Notes under the pieces: generated by a model
The model's database searches: none
Seen by the model: only the letters and a program-made list of their open reading frames with translations
What the model was told of the DNA's origin: nothing
Shown: in pieces, positions 12,001-22,611 of the stretch
Position numbering within the stretch: position 1 is the first letter of the stretch
Layout of the letters: each line of letters opens with the position of its first letter
Translations under genes and position numbers: made by a program
Assembly (NCBI GenBank): GCA_025738555.1
Contig: JAOVFP010000006.1
Location: forward strand, 4,340,001 to 4,404,000
Length of the DNA: 64,000 nucleotides
From: Cyathus striatus
Lineage: Eukaryota > Basidiomycota > Agaricomycetes > Agaricales > Nidulariaceae
Reading direction: 5' to 3'

Positions 12001-12508
12001 GGCAGAGAATGAAGATGTAGAGACTTCTGGAGTAGAAATCTTCTTGTATATTTCTTTGAGGCCTTGATTAATTGTATCCTCAGATGTTCCATCAATCCAG
12101 AATGTGTATGTATATCTATCATGGATTGTTGATCATATGAAGAAGATAGTAATAAAAATACTCACTGGCCTGCTTTCTCATCATTAAATTTCAAACAGAT
12201 CTGAGTCTTTCCAATGCCACCCATTCCATACAGAAGGAACATCTTTCTCTCAGCTGTGTTTGCTTGTGAAAAATGCCTATGAAGCCTCTTAAGGTACATT
12301 TCTTGACCAATAAAGTTTTGAGAGGTGCAGGGAGCACTGGTTTGAATCAGAGAAAGGGGCTCATTCTTTGGGTGATGATAAATATTCTGTGAACAATGTT
12401 GCATTGATAAGTAAAGTCACAGTGAATTCAATGGACCACTCTACATACCTGGGTTTCAATCATTTGTGGATTGTTAATTGTAAAGCTGTGAGCATTTGCA
12501 AATGACAT
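9042..12508 (-). CDS. NLR1: NB-ARC / TPR (kinesin-light-chain type) STAND protein
   Basis: Proposed CDS is complement(9042..9107, 9162..9260, 9325..12115, 12166..12386, 12449..12508): 60, 221, 2791, 99 and 66 nt, all GT-AG, total 3237 nt, 1078 residues. Exon 1 encodes MSFANAHSFTINNPQMIETQ. The P-loop GMGGIGKT is at about 74-81, Walker B WLIIFDNAD near 146-154, sensor LITSRNP, GLPL-like LPLAIDMAGAY, and a winged-helix-end motif HPLIQTYCQD before the repeats. From about 574 to 972 there are nine full 42-residue TPRs (HPDTLxSMxxLAxSYxNLGK...) and a degenerate tenth. A basic tail (KPQKMKLKDMETFFRSKFKG) follows. STAND proteins of this type are switch ATPases thought to sense non-self through their repeats and to trigger incompatibility or cell death; the ligand is unknown. 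No N-terminal effector domain is present. The body is almost free of CpG yet fully open, which argues for selection. Confidence 0.93.
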
Positions 12509-12597
12509 GTTGTGGGGTGCTTAAACCAATATACCTTACTGTTGACAGGTACCGGTTCGAGTTGATGGGCAAAAGATCATTATAAGGTCAACTGGGC

Positions 12598-12610
12598 AGT
12601 CTTTATATTG
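12598..12610 (-). promoter_or_regulatory. NLR1 core promoter (TATA box)
   Basis: The minus strand reads CAATATAAAG about 95 bases upstream of the ATG. The same element sits at the same distance in NLR2 (32514-32525) and NLR3 (48120-48130), and flanking blocks (ATCACTTGACAAGTACAGCC; TGTTATTTTTACACCTTCCT) are conserved for another 100 bases, so the upstream region was duplicated with the genes. Confidence 0.6.
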
Positions 12611-12699
12611 TTCAACATGTGAAGTCCGCATGTCTGTCAATCAATGCTGGATGTCTCATACATGACTATCACTTGACAAGTACAGCCTTGTCTGTTATT

Positions 12700-14540
12700 T
12701 TTACACCTTCCTCGAATGTATTTTACTTCACACACGTGCATAACATTGCCCAACCTATCACTGTATTGGCGCCTGAACTAAATTGAGAGCTCCGAAGTTG
12801 ACGAGAATAAATGTTATTTTTAGGACGATGTCGACGCAGAGGGTATACCATACAGAGTCCGATCGGCTGGGACGATGGGACCGGTGGAGGCTTATCGCCT
12901 ACACCATGTGAATTTTGCATCAGCGTTGTCGATCAGACGGTCTTGCCAACTCTCTTCTTCGACCACGAATGAGCTATGCGCGCTCTCTACGCGCAAAGAA
13001 CCAATCACTCCATCTACTATCGTTTTGCTATTATCTTAGTACAACCTGGCACCCTGGTATTTTGTTCTCTGGAACCAGCTTGAAACGAAATCTAAACCAG
13101 CGAAGTCGAACCTGCTTCAGCACGAAGAGTCGATGACTGTCCACACCAAGCTCATCGTACTCATTCACTCCAGGTTCTGCCTGAGGTATGACGATGGTGA
13201 ATCATTGCTCTGATCTTACGGATAGTTATACATTCTTCCATTAACACGCAATGATTGCGAAGCTCATGATCTCGTCGATCATCTGCCACTGGGTCATCAC
13301 CCTCCCCCTTCGGCTCCATGTAACGCACGGACGCACGGCCAAGAAATACCAGCTTTGGACAACTTCTCTGCCACCATACTCTCGTTTTTTATATTCTCTC
13401 TATCCTTCATCTCGTACATCTATACGACTCGGAACATGAAGAATGACCATGTCACCCCCATGCGCACACGACACTTCTTTCTACCAATTCGTATCCCCCG
13501 CGTCACGTTCATCTTCAACATCACCGCTCATGTGAAACCCTACATTGGAGACCTGGTCCACTTTGTTTTCTCGACAAGTTATTCTAGTGAAGGCGCCGTA
13601 CCGTATAAAGCGAGTGTCAAGCGACTTGCGGGATAATGAAGGATGTATGGAGAAATAATACGGGGGAGGGTATCTGTGGTGACGGGGATCGGTGGGCGAT
13701 CAATGATGATAGGCACGATGAACACGATTACTATGGTCTTCGCTCTTGCAGCTTGCTACAACAGGCCATCGCCAACAGCTATCACAGCGTTTCTCGAAAA
13801 CGTGCTGAGGCTGTGCTTCCTCACTCATATTACTCATTCTTCCATCTCACGTAGCAGTGCGGGTGAACAACTATCACTACAGTGCAAACGAGACCGAGTT
13901 CCCCACGTCTAGTGGGCTTTTGAAATTTTGCCTTGCGGATATGTTCTCCTTCGGCTCACTCGCGTTCCTTTTGTCATATCACTTACGCAGGGAAGGACTC
14001 GACGCGTAGTGTTCGCTGGAGCACATGCTTCCTACATCCATACCACACGGAACATGAAGAAGAGTCCTGTCACTCCTCACGCGCACACATTGTACCATCC
14101 GACGAGTCTTCACACACGTAAATCTACTACATCACCGCGTCGCCCTCGTATTAACGTTTTAACCATCACCGCCTATCAGAATCACTAAATACTTAGGCGA
14201 CCAACTTATGTCAGGCACTTGCTCGCCCAGTCCTCGTCGTAGCATACCGAGCATCGAACAAACCTTGGGACTGTGAAGATCGCGCAGCGATAATTAGACG
14301 CAAGGGATGGTACAGGGTGTTGTGGCGAGGACAGCAGGGCGAAGGATTAAGACCGACTCGATTGCTAATCTCTCGCTCCAATAAGCCAACTCCGATGCAC
14401 CGTGTACTCTCGTGCCCTTCACTTCACGCCAACAGCCATCACAACGTGTCTAGAAACCATAATGGGTCATGGAAAAGGATCGTAAATTCGATGATGGTTG
14501 ACGAGGTATCTTGCGATGCGTGCTCTACTGTCAGCATACT
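12700..14540. repeat. R repeat family, copy 1 (upstream of NLR1)
   Basis: A CpG-containing segment repeated upstream of NLR2 (32.7-34.98 kb), at 36.34-37.74 kb and at 50.0-52.6 kb. Shared blocks include CGCTTATCGCC followed by GTGAATTTTGCATCA, GATCTCGTCGATCATCTGCC and GAGGTATCTTGCGATGCGTG. Several copies carry a short hydrophobic minus-strand frame, but it is broken in every copy, so I treat the family as decayed repeat rather than a gene. The original product is not recognised. Confidence 0.5.
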
Positions 14541-15585
14541 GTCACGAAAGTCCAATTTATCTTGGAAGGCATTAAGCCTTTAACATCAGAGTAATGCAAC
14601 GTAAGGTAATTATAAGATACTACTGAAGATATTACAATACGTGTACAAGGCACTGTAAGGTATGGGAGGCCCCACAAGAACACTCTAAGATTAAAGCACC
14701 GTTGCAAGGCAATGGCAATATTACTTTAGTCTTGTATTCTATTGCAATATGCCTATGGTATAAATATTACATGAGTGCATTTATTGACTCTCAGGTGGCC
14801 CCTAAATATATTGGTGGCTTCAGTTTACTCGGCTTTCATACCATTATCCAGGAAATAAATAAATTTTAGAAGGTTGAAAAATATTTCCATTACTACGATG
14901 GTTATCTTTTATAAGGTTTGTGACATGGATAAACATCGCGAAGTGTCGAATCCTATTTATAAGTAGAACTAGACAGAACTGTGGATAAGTCTAGATTACC
15001 TCGGAACTTAGAGCTGAGGCAATCCAAGATCCGGCTGAGCGCTGACTAAAGCAGCTGTCTGAGGTGTATAAAAGGACGACGCTGGTAAGAGCTCCATTCT
15101 CGTTAAGGCTTCAAGAGCTGGCTTAAGATTTTAGATAAGTAACATAACTTAAAGGTAAGTGTTCAGTTAATTTGGTAAGTACCGTTGGTTCTCGGTGTCA
15201 TTGTACTAACATACATTAAGTACTTATTATACCTACCACTACATAGATAGTAGCTCTGGTTGCAATGCATGTATATTAGATGAAAGCATCATATGTTCAT
15301 GTTAATTCTCAGCAATAAATTGCACATATATCATCTATTTTATTTTATTTTTTGGAACAATATTACACAAGGTTATAAGCCATTGTATGATGTGGATTTC
15401 GTTGTAAGATTCAGTGGTAAGCTTTACAAGTCATCGCATTTGTTACGGGGCATCATAGGACACTCAGCAAGTCTCTCAATGATATCTAAGATTTCGTCCT
15501 CTTGGGGGGCACCAAATGCCTTAAGGCATTAAAGTGCACTGTAATGCGCTGTGTGGCAAACTAGGTTTTTGTGACAACCCTGTAC
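14541..15585. mobile_element. Insertion of about 1 kb in R repeat
   Basis: Compared with the uninterrupted copy at 52.49-52.70 kb, sequence from about 14545 to 15585 is extra: GAGGTATCTTGCGATGCGTG lies before it, and TGTACACAGCGTTCC with the matching downstream sequence lies after it. The ends carry TGTCACGAAA and its near-complement TTTTTGTGACA as short inverted repeats. A TATAAAAGG near 15066 and flanking sequence look like a promoter, perhaps a solo LTR nested inside. No coding frame is supported and no clean target duplication was found. Confidence 0.5.
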
Positions 15586-15779
15586 ACAGCGTTCCAGGAC
15601 AATTCCTTATCATTACGCTCCTTGTATAAATGGGCGGTTGGGAGCAACTGTATTTACCGCTGATTAACACAACTACAAACATAAATAACAATCATTATCA
15701 TACTCTTAAATATACGAGAATGCTTGATAAGACAAAATAGATCTTATCAACACCCCTCTTCGCCAACGTCCTTTGGATT

Positions 15780-17605
15780 GCGAGTCCAAACGTCCTAAGT
15801 GCGTCCCGCCAATTGCTATCCCAGCAAGCTATGTCACGCAGAACCTCGTCTCGCTTGAGGTATCGCTTGAGGAAGGGGTGGGGTTTTATCTTTTGTAGGA
15901 ACTCTGGGGCTTGCTTGAATGAACTGAGGCGAGTACGAGCACATCTGTGAGTGAGGGTTGAGCCAAAAGCGAGCAGGACCTCAGTAATCGCATTAACGAA
16001 TAGAGAGAAAAAACGTATTATTCAGGCTTCCTTAAAGGCCTACTGAACTGCTCACCAACCACATCCCCGCCCCCGAGTCCTTCACTTCCAACTTCACACT
16101 GAACAAAATAACCGCGCAGCGCTCCGCGAGGCGCAGGGAGGCCAGTCGATTCATCTATGAAGTGCATCAGTGAGCAATTACGAGCGCGGGTTCGAGAGAC
16201 GGCGAAAGAGGTTAAGAAGAAAAGGAGAAAGTAAAAGAGCCAAGAGATATGTACACCACACGCCCCTACACAGTGCACACTAAACCAGACTACATCCATG
16301 CCCCAAGAACCGTAACAACGGAACGAGGGGGAAGACATCGGATGGATGGTAGGTAGGTATCGTAAGGGTATAAACGAACAACGATTGAAAGAGTGAACTT
16401 AGAGGAAGAGAGAAGAAACGCACATTAACTTCATCAACAGCCCTCCAAACATCCAACGCTAACCTCACTGCAGGCGCGAGACCAGGAACGGGAACCAAGT
16501 TCAGACATTCAACTCTAAGCTCGAACGCTTCGCGCGTCAGGTCTGTGAGTGTGCCTAGTGTTGATAGGGTCGGTTTTAGGACGCGCTGTGGAGGGGGGTG
16601 TCAGCTCGGGGCGATGAAGATAGGAGAGAGAGCAAACGGTGGAAGGTGAGAGGCTGGGAAGGTGAATGAGAGGGAGAAGTGAGGAAAGTGAGGAGGAGGA
16701 GACGAGGGAAAAGCGGCAAAAAAACACGGAGAAGAGGAGGGGAGGTAATGGGAATGAAGGGGTAAGAGGAGCATAGGTAGGAGCGTAGGAGAGTGAAAGG
16801 TAAAGCAGCGAAGATGTTTCGCGAAGAAAAGAACTGAGTAACGGAAGAAATAGTACGAACCTTTCGAGCGTTAACCCAAACCTCCTTTCCTCCTTCGTCA
16901 AACCTTTCCTATAATGTCCACCAAAATCACACCCGCTGATCTTGCAGAACCAGAACCAGAGGAATTGCCCCACAAAGACCTAAGAGGCTAGGAGCCGTGC
17001 TCGTCCTCTTAGGTACAACAATACCCAACCCTACAACACACTCAACACCACTAAGACGAAAGAAATGAGAAAGAAGCGTACGTACCCCAACAGGTGACAC
17101 GTCTGAACACCCGGACACGAATGCCTCGTCCCTTTCCCGGGAGTAGGAAGGAAACGGGTGCTCTCCCCAGGTCCAGAAACGGGATTGAATGCACAATCGA
17201 CGTGGCGTACGAGTGAGCTCGCTGGTGCACGACCTCTTGCAGGCGATCCGCAAAACTCCTCTAGGTAAAGGCTTCTTCGAATTGGACACACTCAGCCCCG
17301 GGGGCGAGGTTTAGACAACTCTTCTGCGCTTGATATTGAGGTTGCAGGTGACGCATACTTTGCCTACCCTGCATTGCATGTAGCAAGGGTAAAACGCGAG
17401 TTTCTACTCTGGAAGTCGTGGCGAGGCCGCCAAGACGAAGAGTTAAGATAGAGCGGGGACGAGATTCGTACTGCTGCTGTTCTTGTTCTAGTTGGCGTTG
17501 ATGTTCCCGAGAAGAGGTGGTGGTGAAGGAAGAAGATTCGCGTGGGGAGAGAATGGGTGGTTTGGGCGGGATGGTGGTGAGAGTTGGGAGGACGTTGCTG
17601 AGAGT
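15780..17605 (-). pseudogene. MLKL-like N-domain / kinase gene relic, copy A
   Basis: Read on the minus strand from the right: a Ser/Pro/Gln-rich leader; a block FADRLQEVVHQRAHSYATSI preceded by VQFEEAFT and an in-frame TAG (17261-17263); pyrimidine-rich intron DNA; then an exon of exactly 54 codons (16585-16424) with a CACAG acceptor and GTGCGT donor, encoding LTDLTREAFELRVECLNLVP and PGLAPAVRLALDVWRAVDEV. The next exon starts at 16154 with MNRLASLRLAERCAVIL, is frameshifted, then gives FLKRYLKRDEVLRDIACW. This order matches the four-helix N-terminal domain, similar to that of MLKL, found in many agaricomycete kinases. The frameshifts and TAG argue for a relic. The 5' end is cut by the 7-kb element at 17613. 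Confidence 0.6.
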
Positions 17606-17630
17606 GGTGATGCTCAGTAAAAACGAAAAA

Positions 17631-18985
17631 GCATGCGCGGCATGCTTCTGTCATTGCAATAGTGCTTTTTGTCATGCATTGGTCATGTGCGACCGGGTGT
17701 GCGAACTTCGTGAAGACGGATAATTATCGCTCATTTGCGCTCATGTATTCGAATGCAAAAGTCATGTACAAATCATACATTTGGCATGTGTATGATAACT
17801 TTCAAACCGTGTAAATATATTTAAATTCAAACATTTGAATGCACGTAAGTTTTATTTTGCTGCTTTGTTCAGTAATAAGAACCTCCGGTGCTGGAATAAC
17901 TTGTCCCGCAAGGTTCTCTCGTGTGAATTTCGCCTTATAGTGTATTCTAAGTGCCGTACTGACACTGCTGAGGCACAGATAATGACATCGAAAGGTTTTC
18001 CAACCGTTTTACCAAAGCTTTTAGACAATGCGAGAGTACGGTTACTTAAACAGCAAGATTTTATTCACCATACGATATATGGAAGAATCAAATTGCTAGG
18101 TAAGAATAAGTGTAATAGTAGTAATTACAGTCTATACCAGCATGAAATAGCTTAGAGAACTATTAGAGATATTAAAACTCACGAGACGACAGCATAAAAT
18201 AACTATGTACTAATAGCATCATTTTAGAAATCAATATAATTACTTAGTTGCCTCAAGGACAGACTCCAAACCAGTCGCTCACGCGTTCAAATGTTCAAGT
18301 TTGGCTAACGCCGTAAAATCCTGATCAAGGTTAGTACTTTAGCGCACTGAGGCGAACAAGACGAGTGTTTACTGTACAAACAAATAACCTTTATGTAGGT
18401 AGGTAGCTGCTCTTACCCAATCCAAATGCACCTGCCAGTGTCCACTACTCTATTCTCCCAGTAACAGACTTCTCAACTCCGACACCCTCTCCCTTTGCCC
18501 TCCACTGTATGATGTTACACTCTGGCCTTCTTTGAGCCCTACCCATCCCTCTCGTGAAAGCAATGAATAGATGTAGAAGCGGGGAGAGCGAACACCAGGA
18601 CCAACAATGCGGCTCAAGAACTGATGTAGTGACAGTAGACGGAGATGGTGTTTTTATTCCCAATCAAGCGCGGGAAAGGTGGGAGGGAAAACAATACTAT
18701 TTGTACGTGACATTACTATCCTTCAGCATCATATTTCACTCTCTCACTTGAAGCCGTTAAGGGATATTGCCAAAGGACAGTGCCAGCGCTTGGCCAGCTC
18801 ATCAATAGATTGAAGCGTACATCCTGTGGAAGATGGTAGGTCTCGCGTGAAGGGAACCGAAAGAGAGACGATAGTCTTCGACTCCGGCAGGAAGGTGACA
18901 TGTGACCAATTCTCCTCGTACCACCTTCCTGCCACCTTCAGAAGTTCCCAACCGGCACGCGCGCAGAGTCTTCACCAGAATTTTC
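17631..18985. other. Left non-coding arm of the TIR element
   Basis: No transposase-like frame is present. Many GTCATG and CATGAC motifs lie near the terminus. One block, AGTGCTTTTTGTCATGCATT (about 17660), recurs in the same orientation near the right end as AGTGCTTTCCGTCATGCACT (about 24566). The open frame at 17835-18155 is not supported by any domain. Confidence 0.4.
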
Positions 18986-19037
18986 ATTAACAAGCCATAT
19001 CAACACAAACTAATAAATCAGACCTAAACATACAATA

Positions 19038-20663
19038 ATGCCTAGAATCGAGACAGACCCATCGGGTGAAACATGCCCAGACTTTAGTGGGGAAATTTTT
19101 GAAGACATGCGTAACATGGCCAAAGGGGGAAATGAACAAATGACAGATGAGGAAGCTATCGAGAAACTAGTAACGACATGGCATGCAACCCAACGAAAGA
19201 AAGTAGCAGCATGGGAGGCACAGGTACAGGCAGAAAATGAGGAGAGGCAACGCCAACAAGAAGAAGAGGAACCTAATCCACCAGAACAAAATGACGGTGA
19301 ACAGAGAAGAGACAACAGAAGGCGACAAGAAGCGAGCAGAGAACCAAGTCCCCAGCTAAGACACCAACACGAGGAAGAGGAGAACACCAGACCAACAAAA
19401 GCCAAACCCTTCATATTCGACCCAAATGTAGGCATTGATGCGATGCCCTTAAACAGACCAGCCCAATACGCAATTAACAAACTCAAGGACAAAGAATATG
19501 TGGAAATTGACTACTTCACCCCACGCGGGTGTAGCTTAGCACAAGGTGAACGCTCCACCAACTCGACAGATACATTAGGCCTCAAGACAGGCGCCAATGG
19601 CATAATTGTGCTCCAACCACTCTCCGCAATAAAACCCCTGAAGAATATCTGCCAGGATACAGAATTAACCTGGGGGGAGGTAAACATTGCACGCCACGCA
19701 ATGATGAGGCAGATGCTAGAACTGGGGAAGACACTATGGCCAGCACATATCATACAGGCCCTCTCCAAATTCTTCGGGTGTTTAGACGCACACCCAATAA
19801 GGGAAGAGGAATATGGCGATGAGGCAATCGTAAAATACCAGGCCATAGTAAGAAGAGAATGGTATGATCGTATGGAAGTTGGGAGGGGCATGAATCTGGG
19901 GATAATCAATGATAACCTGCTAAAACAAATCTGTCAGGATATTGTGATACAGAAAGGATCAGATTGCGCAAAAGAGGTCAGTAATATCCAAATCCATAAC
20001 CAGGAAAAAGAACATGACTGACAATAAATCATTTCCCCTCCCCACTGCATCCACACATGGAACCCTTCATTACGCCATATCTGCCATGCAATTACTGCCA
20101 TATGCCACACATAATATATGCCACTGCCATCACCACCACGCCATGCAACAAAACCCCAATACCAACATGATGGAATGGTATAGCTCAACGCAATAATGCT
20201 GCGAGCTTCACAGATGCTGCTGGACACACCAAAGAAGAGGCGAGGAGGCGACCACTCACGCTCCAGATCACCCAAAAGAGCCAGAACAACATCCAGCTGA
20301 TACAGCCAGCGACAGCGGAGCGAATCACCATCACCCAGAGAGGAAACACCCAGAAACAACAGGTTTTTTCAAAAAGGCGCAGCGAAACCACAGAGCGTCA
20401 CTGCTTGCGCCGTTTGCCTGGGACGCCGCAAACACGAATTCTCCAAATGCGACAAATGCCAACTATGGGATGGATTTACCAAATCATGGGCAATACAAGG
20501 AGAAAACAGAAAGCTTACCAAACCCAATGGCGACAGCATATGCTTCCAGTGGCAAATGCCTCTGGGATGCCGAGACACATCCCACCCAGAAAGACACTGC
20601 TGTTCAGGATGCGGAAACACAGACCATGGTGCTCAGAGATGTCCTCGAGCAGAGAAGTTATGA
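19038..20663 (+). pseudogene. Gag-like ORF of DIRS-like element
   Basis: It opens with an acidic/coiled charged region (residues about 30-130, many Glu/Gln/Arg), followed by a conserved domain (FIFDPNVGIDAMPLNRPAQY onward) to 20018. An in-frame TGA at 20019 and three more stops to 20183 lie in a low-complexity stretch. A GTCAGT donor at 19977 and a TATAG acceptor ending at 20183, both phase 0, would remove all four, so this may be an intron. The frame then continues through an Arg/Ser-rich hinge and a Cys/His-rich zinc-finger region (CAVCLGRRKHEF; CSGCGNTDHGAQRCP) to the stop at 20661. One TGA (20298-20300) remains in the hinge. It overlaps the RT frame, as usual for this group. Confidence 0.7.
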
Positions 20664-22611
20664 ACCTCTCACACCATACAAGGGCGCAAAGTGGGAAAAG
20701 TTGTTACGAGCAGCCGGGTTGGAGGGAAAATATAATAGAGTGGTGGAAGGCTTACGCCGAGGCTTCCATTTCGGCATTCCTTCCATTGTCAGAACACATA
20801 CACCACCAAATCACAAATCAGTCCATCAACATGACACGGCACACAAGGACATCACTGAAAAGGAATTCAGAAGCGGAAGATACTTGGGACCACTCACATG
20901 ATGTCAAACAGAAGCGCTTATTGGGCCCTTCCAATCATCCCCAATCTCCCTCATCCCGAAATCTGGCCCAGCAGGAAGATATCGTGCCATACATAATTTC
21001 TCCTTCCCATACAAACCGGTCGCAGGAGTGGAATCCATTAATTCACACATTAATGCCACAGATTTCCCATGTACATGGGGAACCTTCTCCACAATATGCT
21101 TACTGGTGTCGAGACTTCCACCTGGATCACAAGCATCAATTAGAGACGTTGCAGAAGCATATAGAACAATTCCGGCTCACCCAAACCAGTGGCCCGGGCT
21201 GGTGGTCAGACTTAAAGGAGAAGATAGCTACGCAATTAACACCAGCAATAACTTTGGGATTACCTCAGCAGGAGGAGTGTATGGTGAAACAGCAGATGCG
21301 GCACTCGAAATCGTCAGACACAGTGGAATGGGCCCAGCATCGAGATGGGTGGACGACCACATCTTCATTCGGATACTGCGAGAACACCTTGCAAGATACA
21401 ACGAACAGAGAAAACAATGGAAGAAAGAAATCACAGAAAGTGGAGGACAAGTTCACAAGCGATCTAGAATATGGTACAAGGGGAGAAACATGCCGGATGG
21501 GAGGCCAGAAGAATATGACGAAGATATGCGTGCAGAGTTCAGAGACTTGGCTTGGGAAAAGAGAAGAGCGAGCATACAAGAAGAACCCTATTGCTACAGT
21601 GACGCAGACATTGATGAGCTATCTAACCAGCTGGGTACAGTATGGGAAAGCACCAAGACGATCTTATTCCAACCTGTGGTACCTTTTCTGGGTTTTAGCT
21701 GGGACTTGGATCGCAAAACTGTCTCATTACTGGAAAAGAAGCGAGACAAATACATACAGGCAATCGCAGACTGGAGAACGCGAAAACAGCATACTTTGGA
21801 AGAAGTACAAAAGCTATACGGAAAACTGCTCCACGTTACGCTCATCATTCCCAAAGGCAGAGCATATCTTACAAAACTCGAAGCGATGCTGGGAACATAC
21901 CATAACAGTCCGTTCACTCCACACTTTCCACCAAAACACACAGAGGACGATCTTATTTGGTGGGAAAGACAGCTCAGGGGGCCAACATTATCACGAAAAA
22001 TCCCTGCACCAACCCCACTGGCAGACATCAACGCTTATTCAGATGCAAGCTCCGGTTTTGGCATCGGTATCACAATTGGGCAAAGGTGGCGAGCATGGAG
22101 ACTACATCTGAAATGGCAAACAGATGGACGAGACATCGGATGGGCTGAAGCAGTCGGCTTCGAGCTCCTCATCATCACAATCATACTCGAAAAACGAATC
22201 AACGGCAACAAGGAGCAAGCCAAGGTATATGGTGACAACACAGGAGTGGTCGAAGGTTGGTGGGCAGGAAGAAGTAGAAGCTGGAGGGTCAACGAGGTAT
22301 TCAGACGAATACATGAAATATGTGAGCAAAACGGCACTACAGTACACACAAGATACGTATCAAGCAAGAACAACCCAGCTGACAACCCATCCAGGGGAAT
22401 ATACCCACCACGAAAAGACCTCTTACCCAAAATTGACATTCCAGACATTATACAGCCATTCGTGTTCAACTTCGACGACCGAACAACAGAGAGCTGGGCC
22501 AGACCCCTCCCATTACGAAAACCAAAACAACAGAATGACCAGAAGGGATGGGGAAACAACTACAATGAAAGACGACGTGAAGAGACATGGGCAGTTGAAT
22601 ACAATGCATAG
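20626..22611 (+). pseudogene. Reverse transcriptase-RNase H ORF of DIRS-like element, one TGA
   Basis: The start is chosen at ACCATGG (20626), inside the gag zinc-finger region; the same frame is open back to 20470. The frame shows SYEPLTPYKGAKWEKLLRAA, then RT blocks (GPFQSSPISLIPKSG; SINSHINATDFPCTWGTF; QASIRDVAEAYRTIP) and the catalytic SRWVDDHIF near 21340, the YxDD equivalent. The connection/RNase H domain follows: DASSGFGIGI near 22040, GDNTGVVEGWW near 22230, NNPADNPSRG near 22370. It ends at TAG 22609-22611. A single in-frame TGA (20899-20901) interrupts the N-terminal part; the rest is open for 570 codons. It copies element RNA into cDNA. Confidence 0.88.

Noticed and set aside
14990..15130. 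Possible tRNA or small RNA gene near TATAAAAGG
   Set aside because: No cloverleaf or A/B box pair could be placed; the context is better explained as a transposon promoter or LTR.
16515..16973. 152-codon minus-strand frame
   Set aside because: It consists mostly of the pyrimidine-rich intron of relic A; the true exon nearby is in another frame with matching splice sites.
20405..22111. 568-codon open frame on the plus strand
   Set aside because: It overlaps the gag and RT-RNase H frames in another phase, shows no domain and has an abnormal composition; the RT frame carries all known motifs. It is a shadow ORF.
22124..22603. Upstream part of the long recombinase-frame ORF
   Set aside because: The frame is open but overlaps the RNase H domain and has low-complexity translation; the recombinase start was placed at the ATG at 22604.
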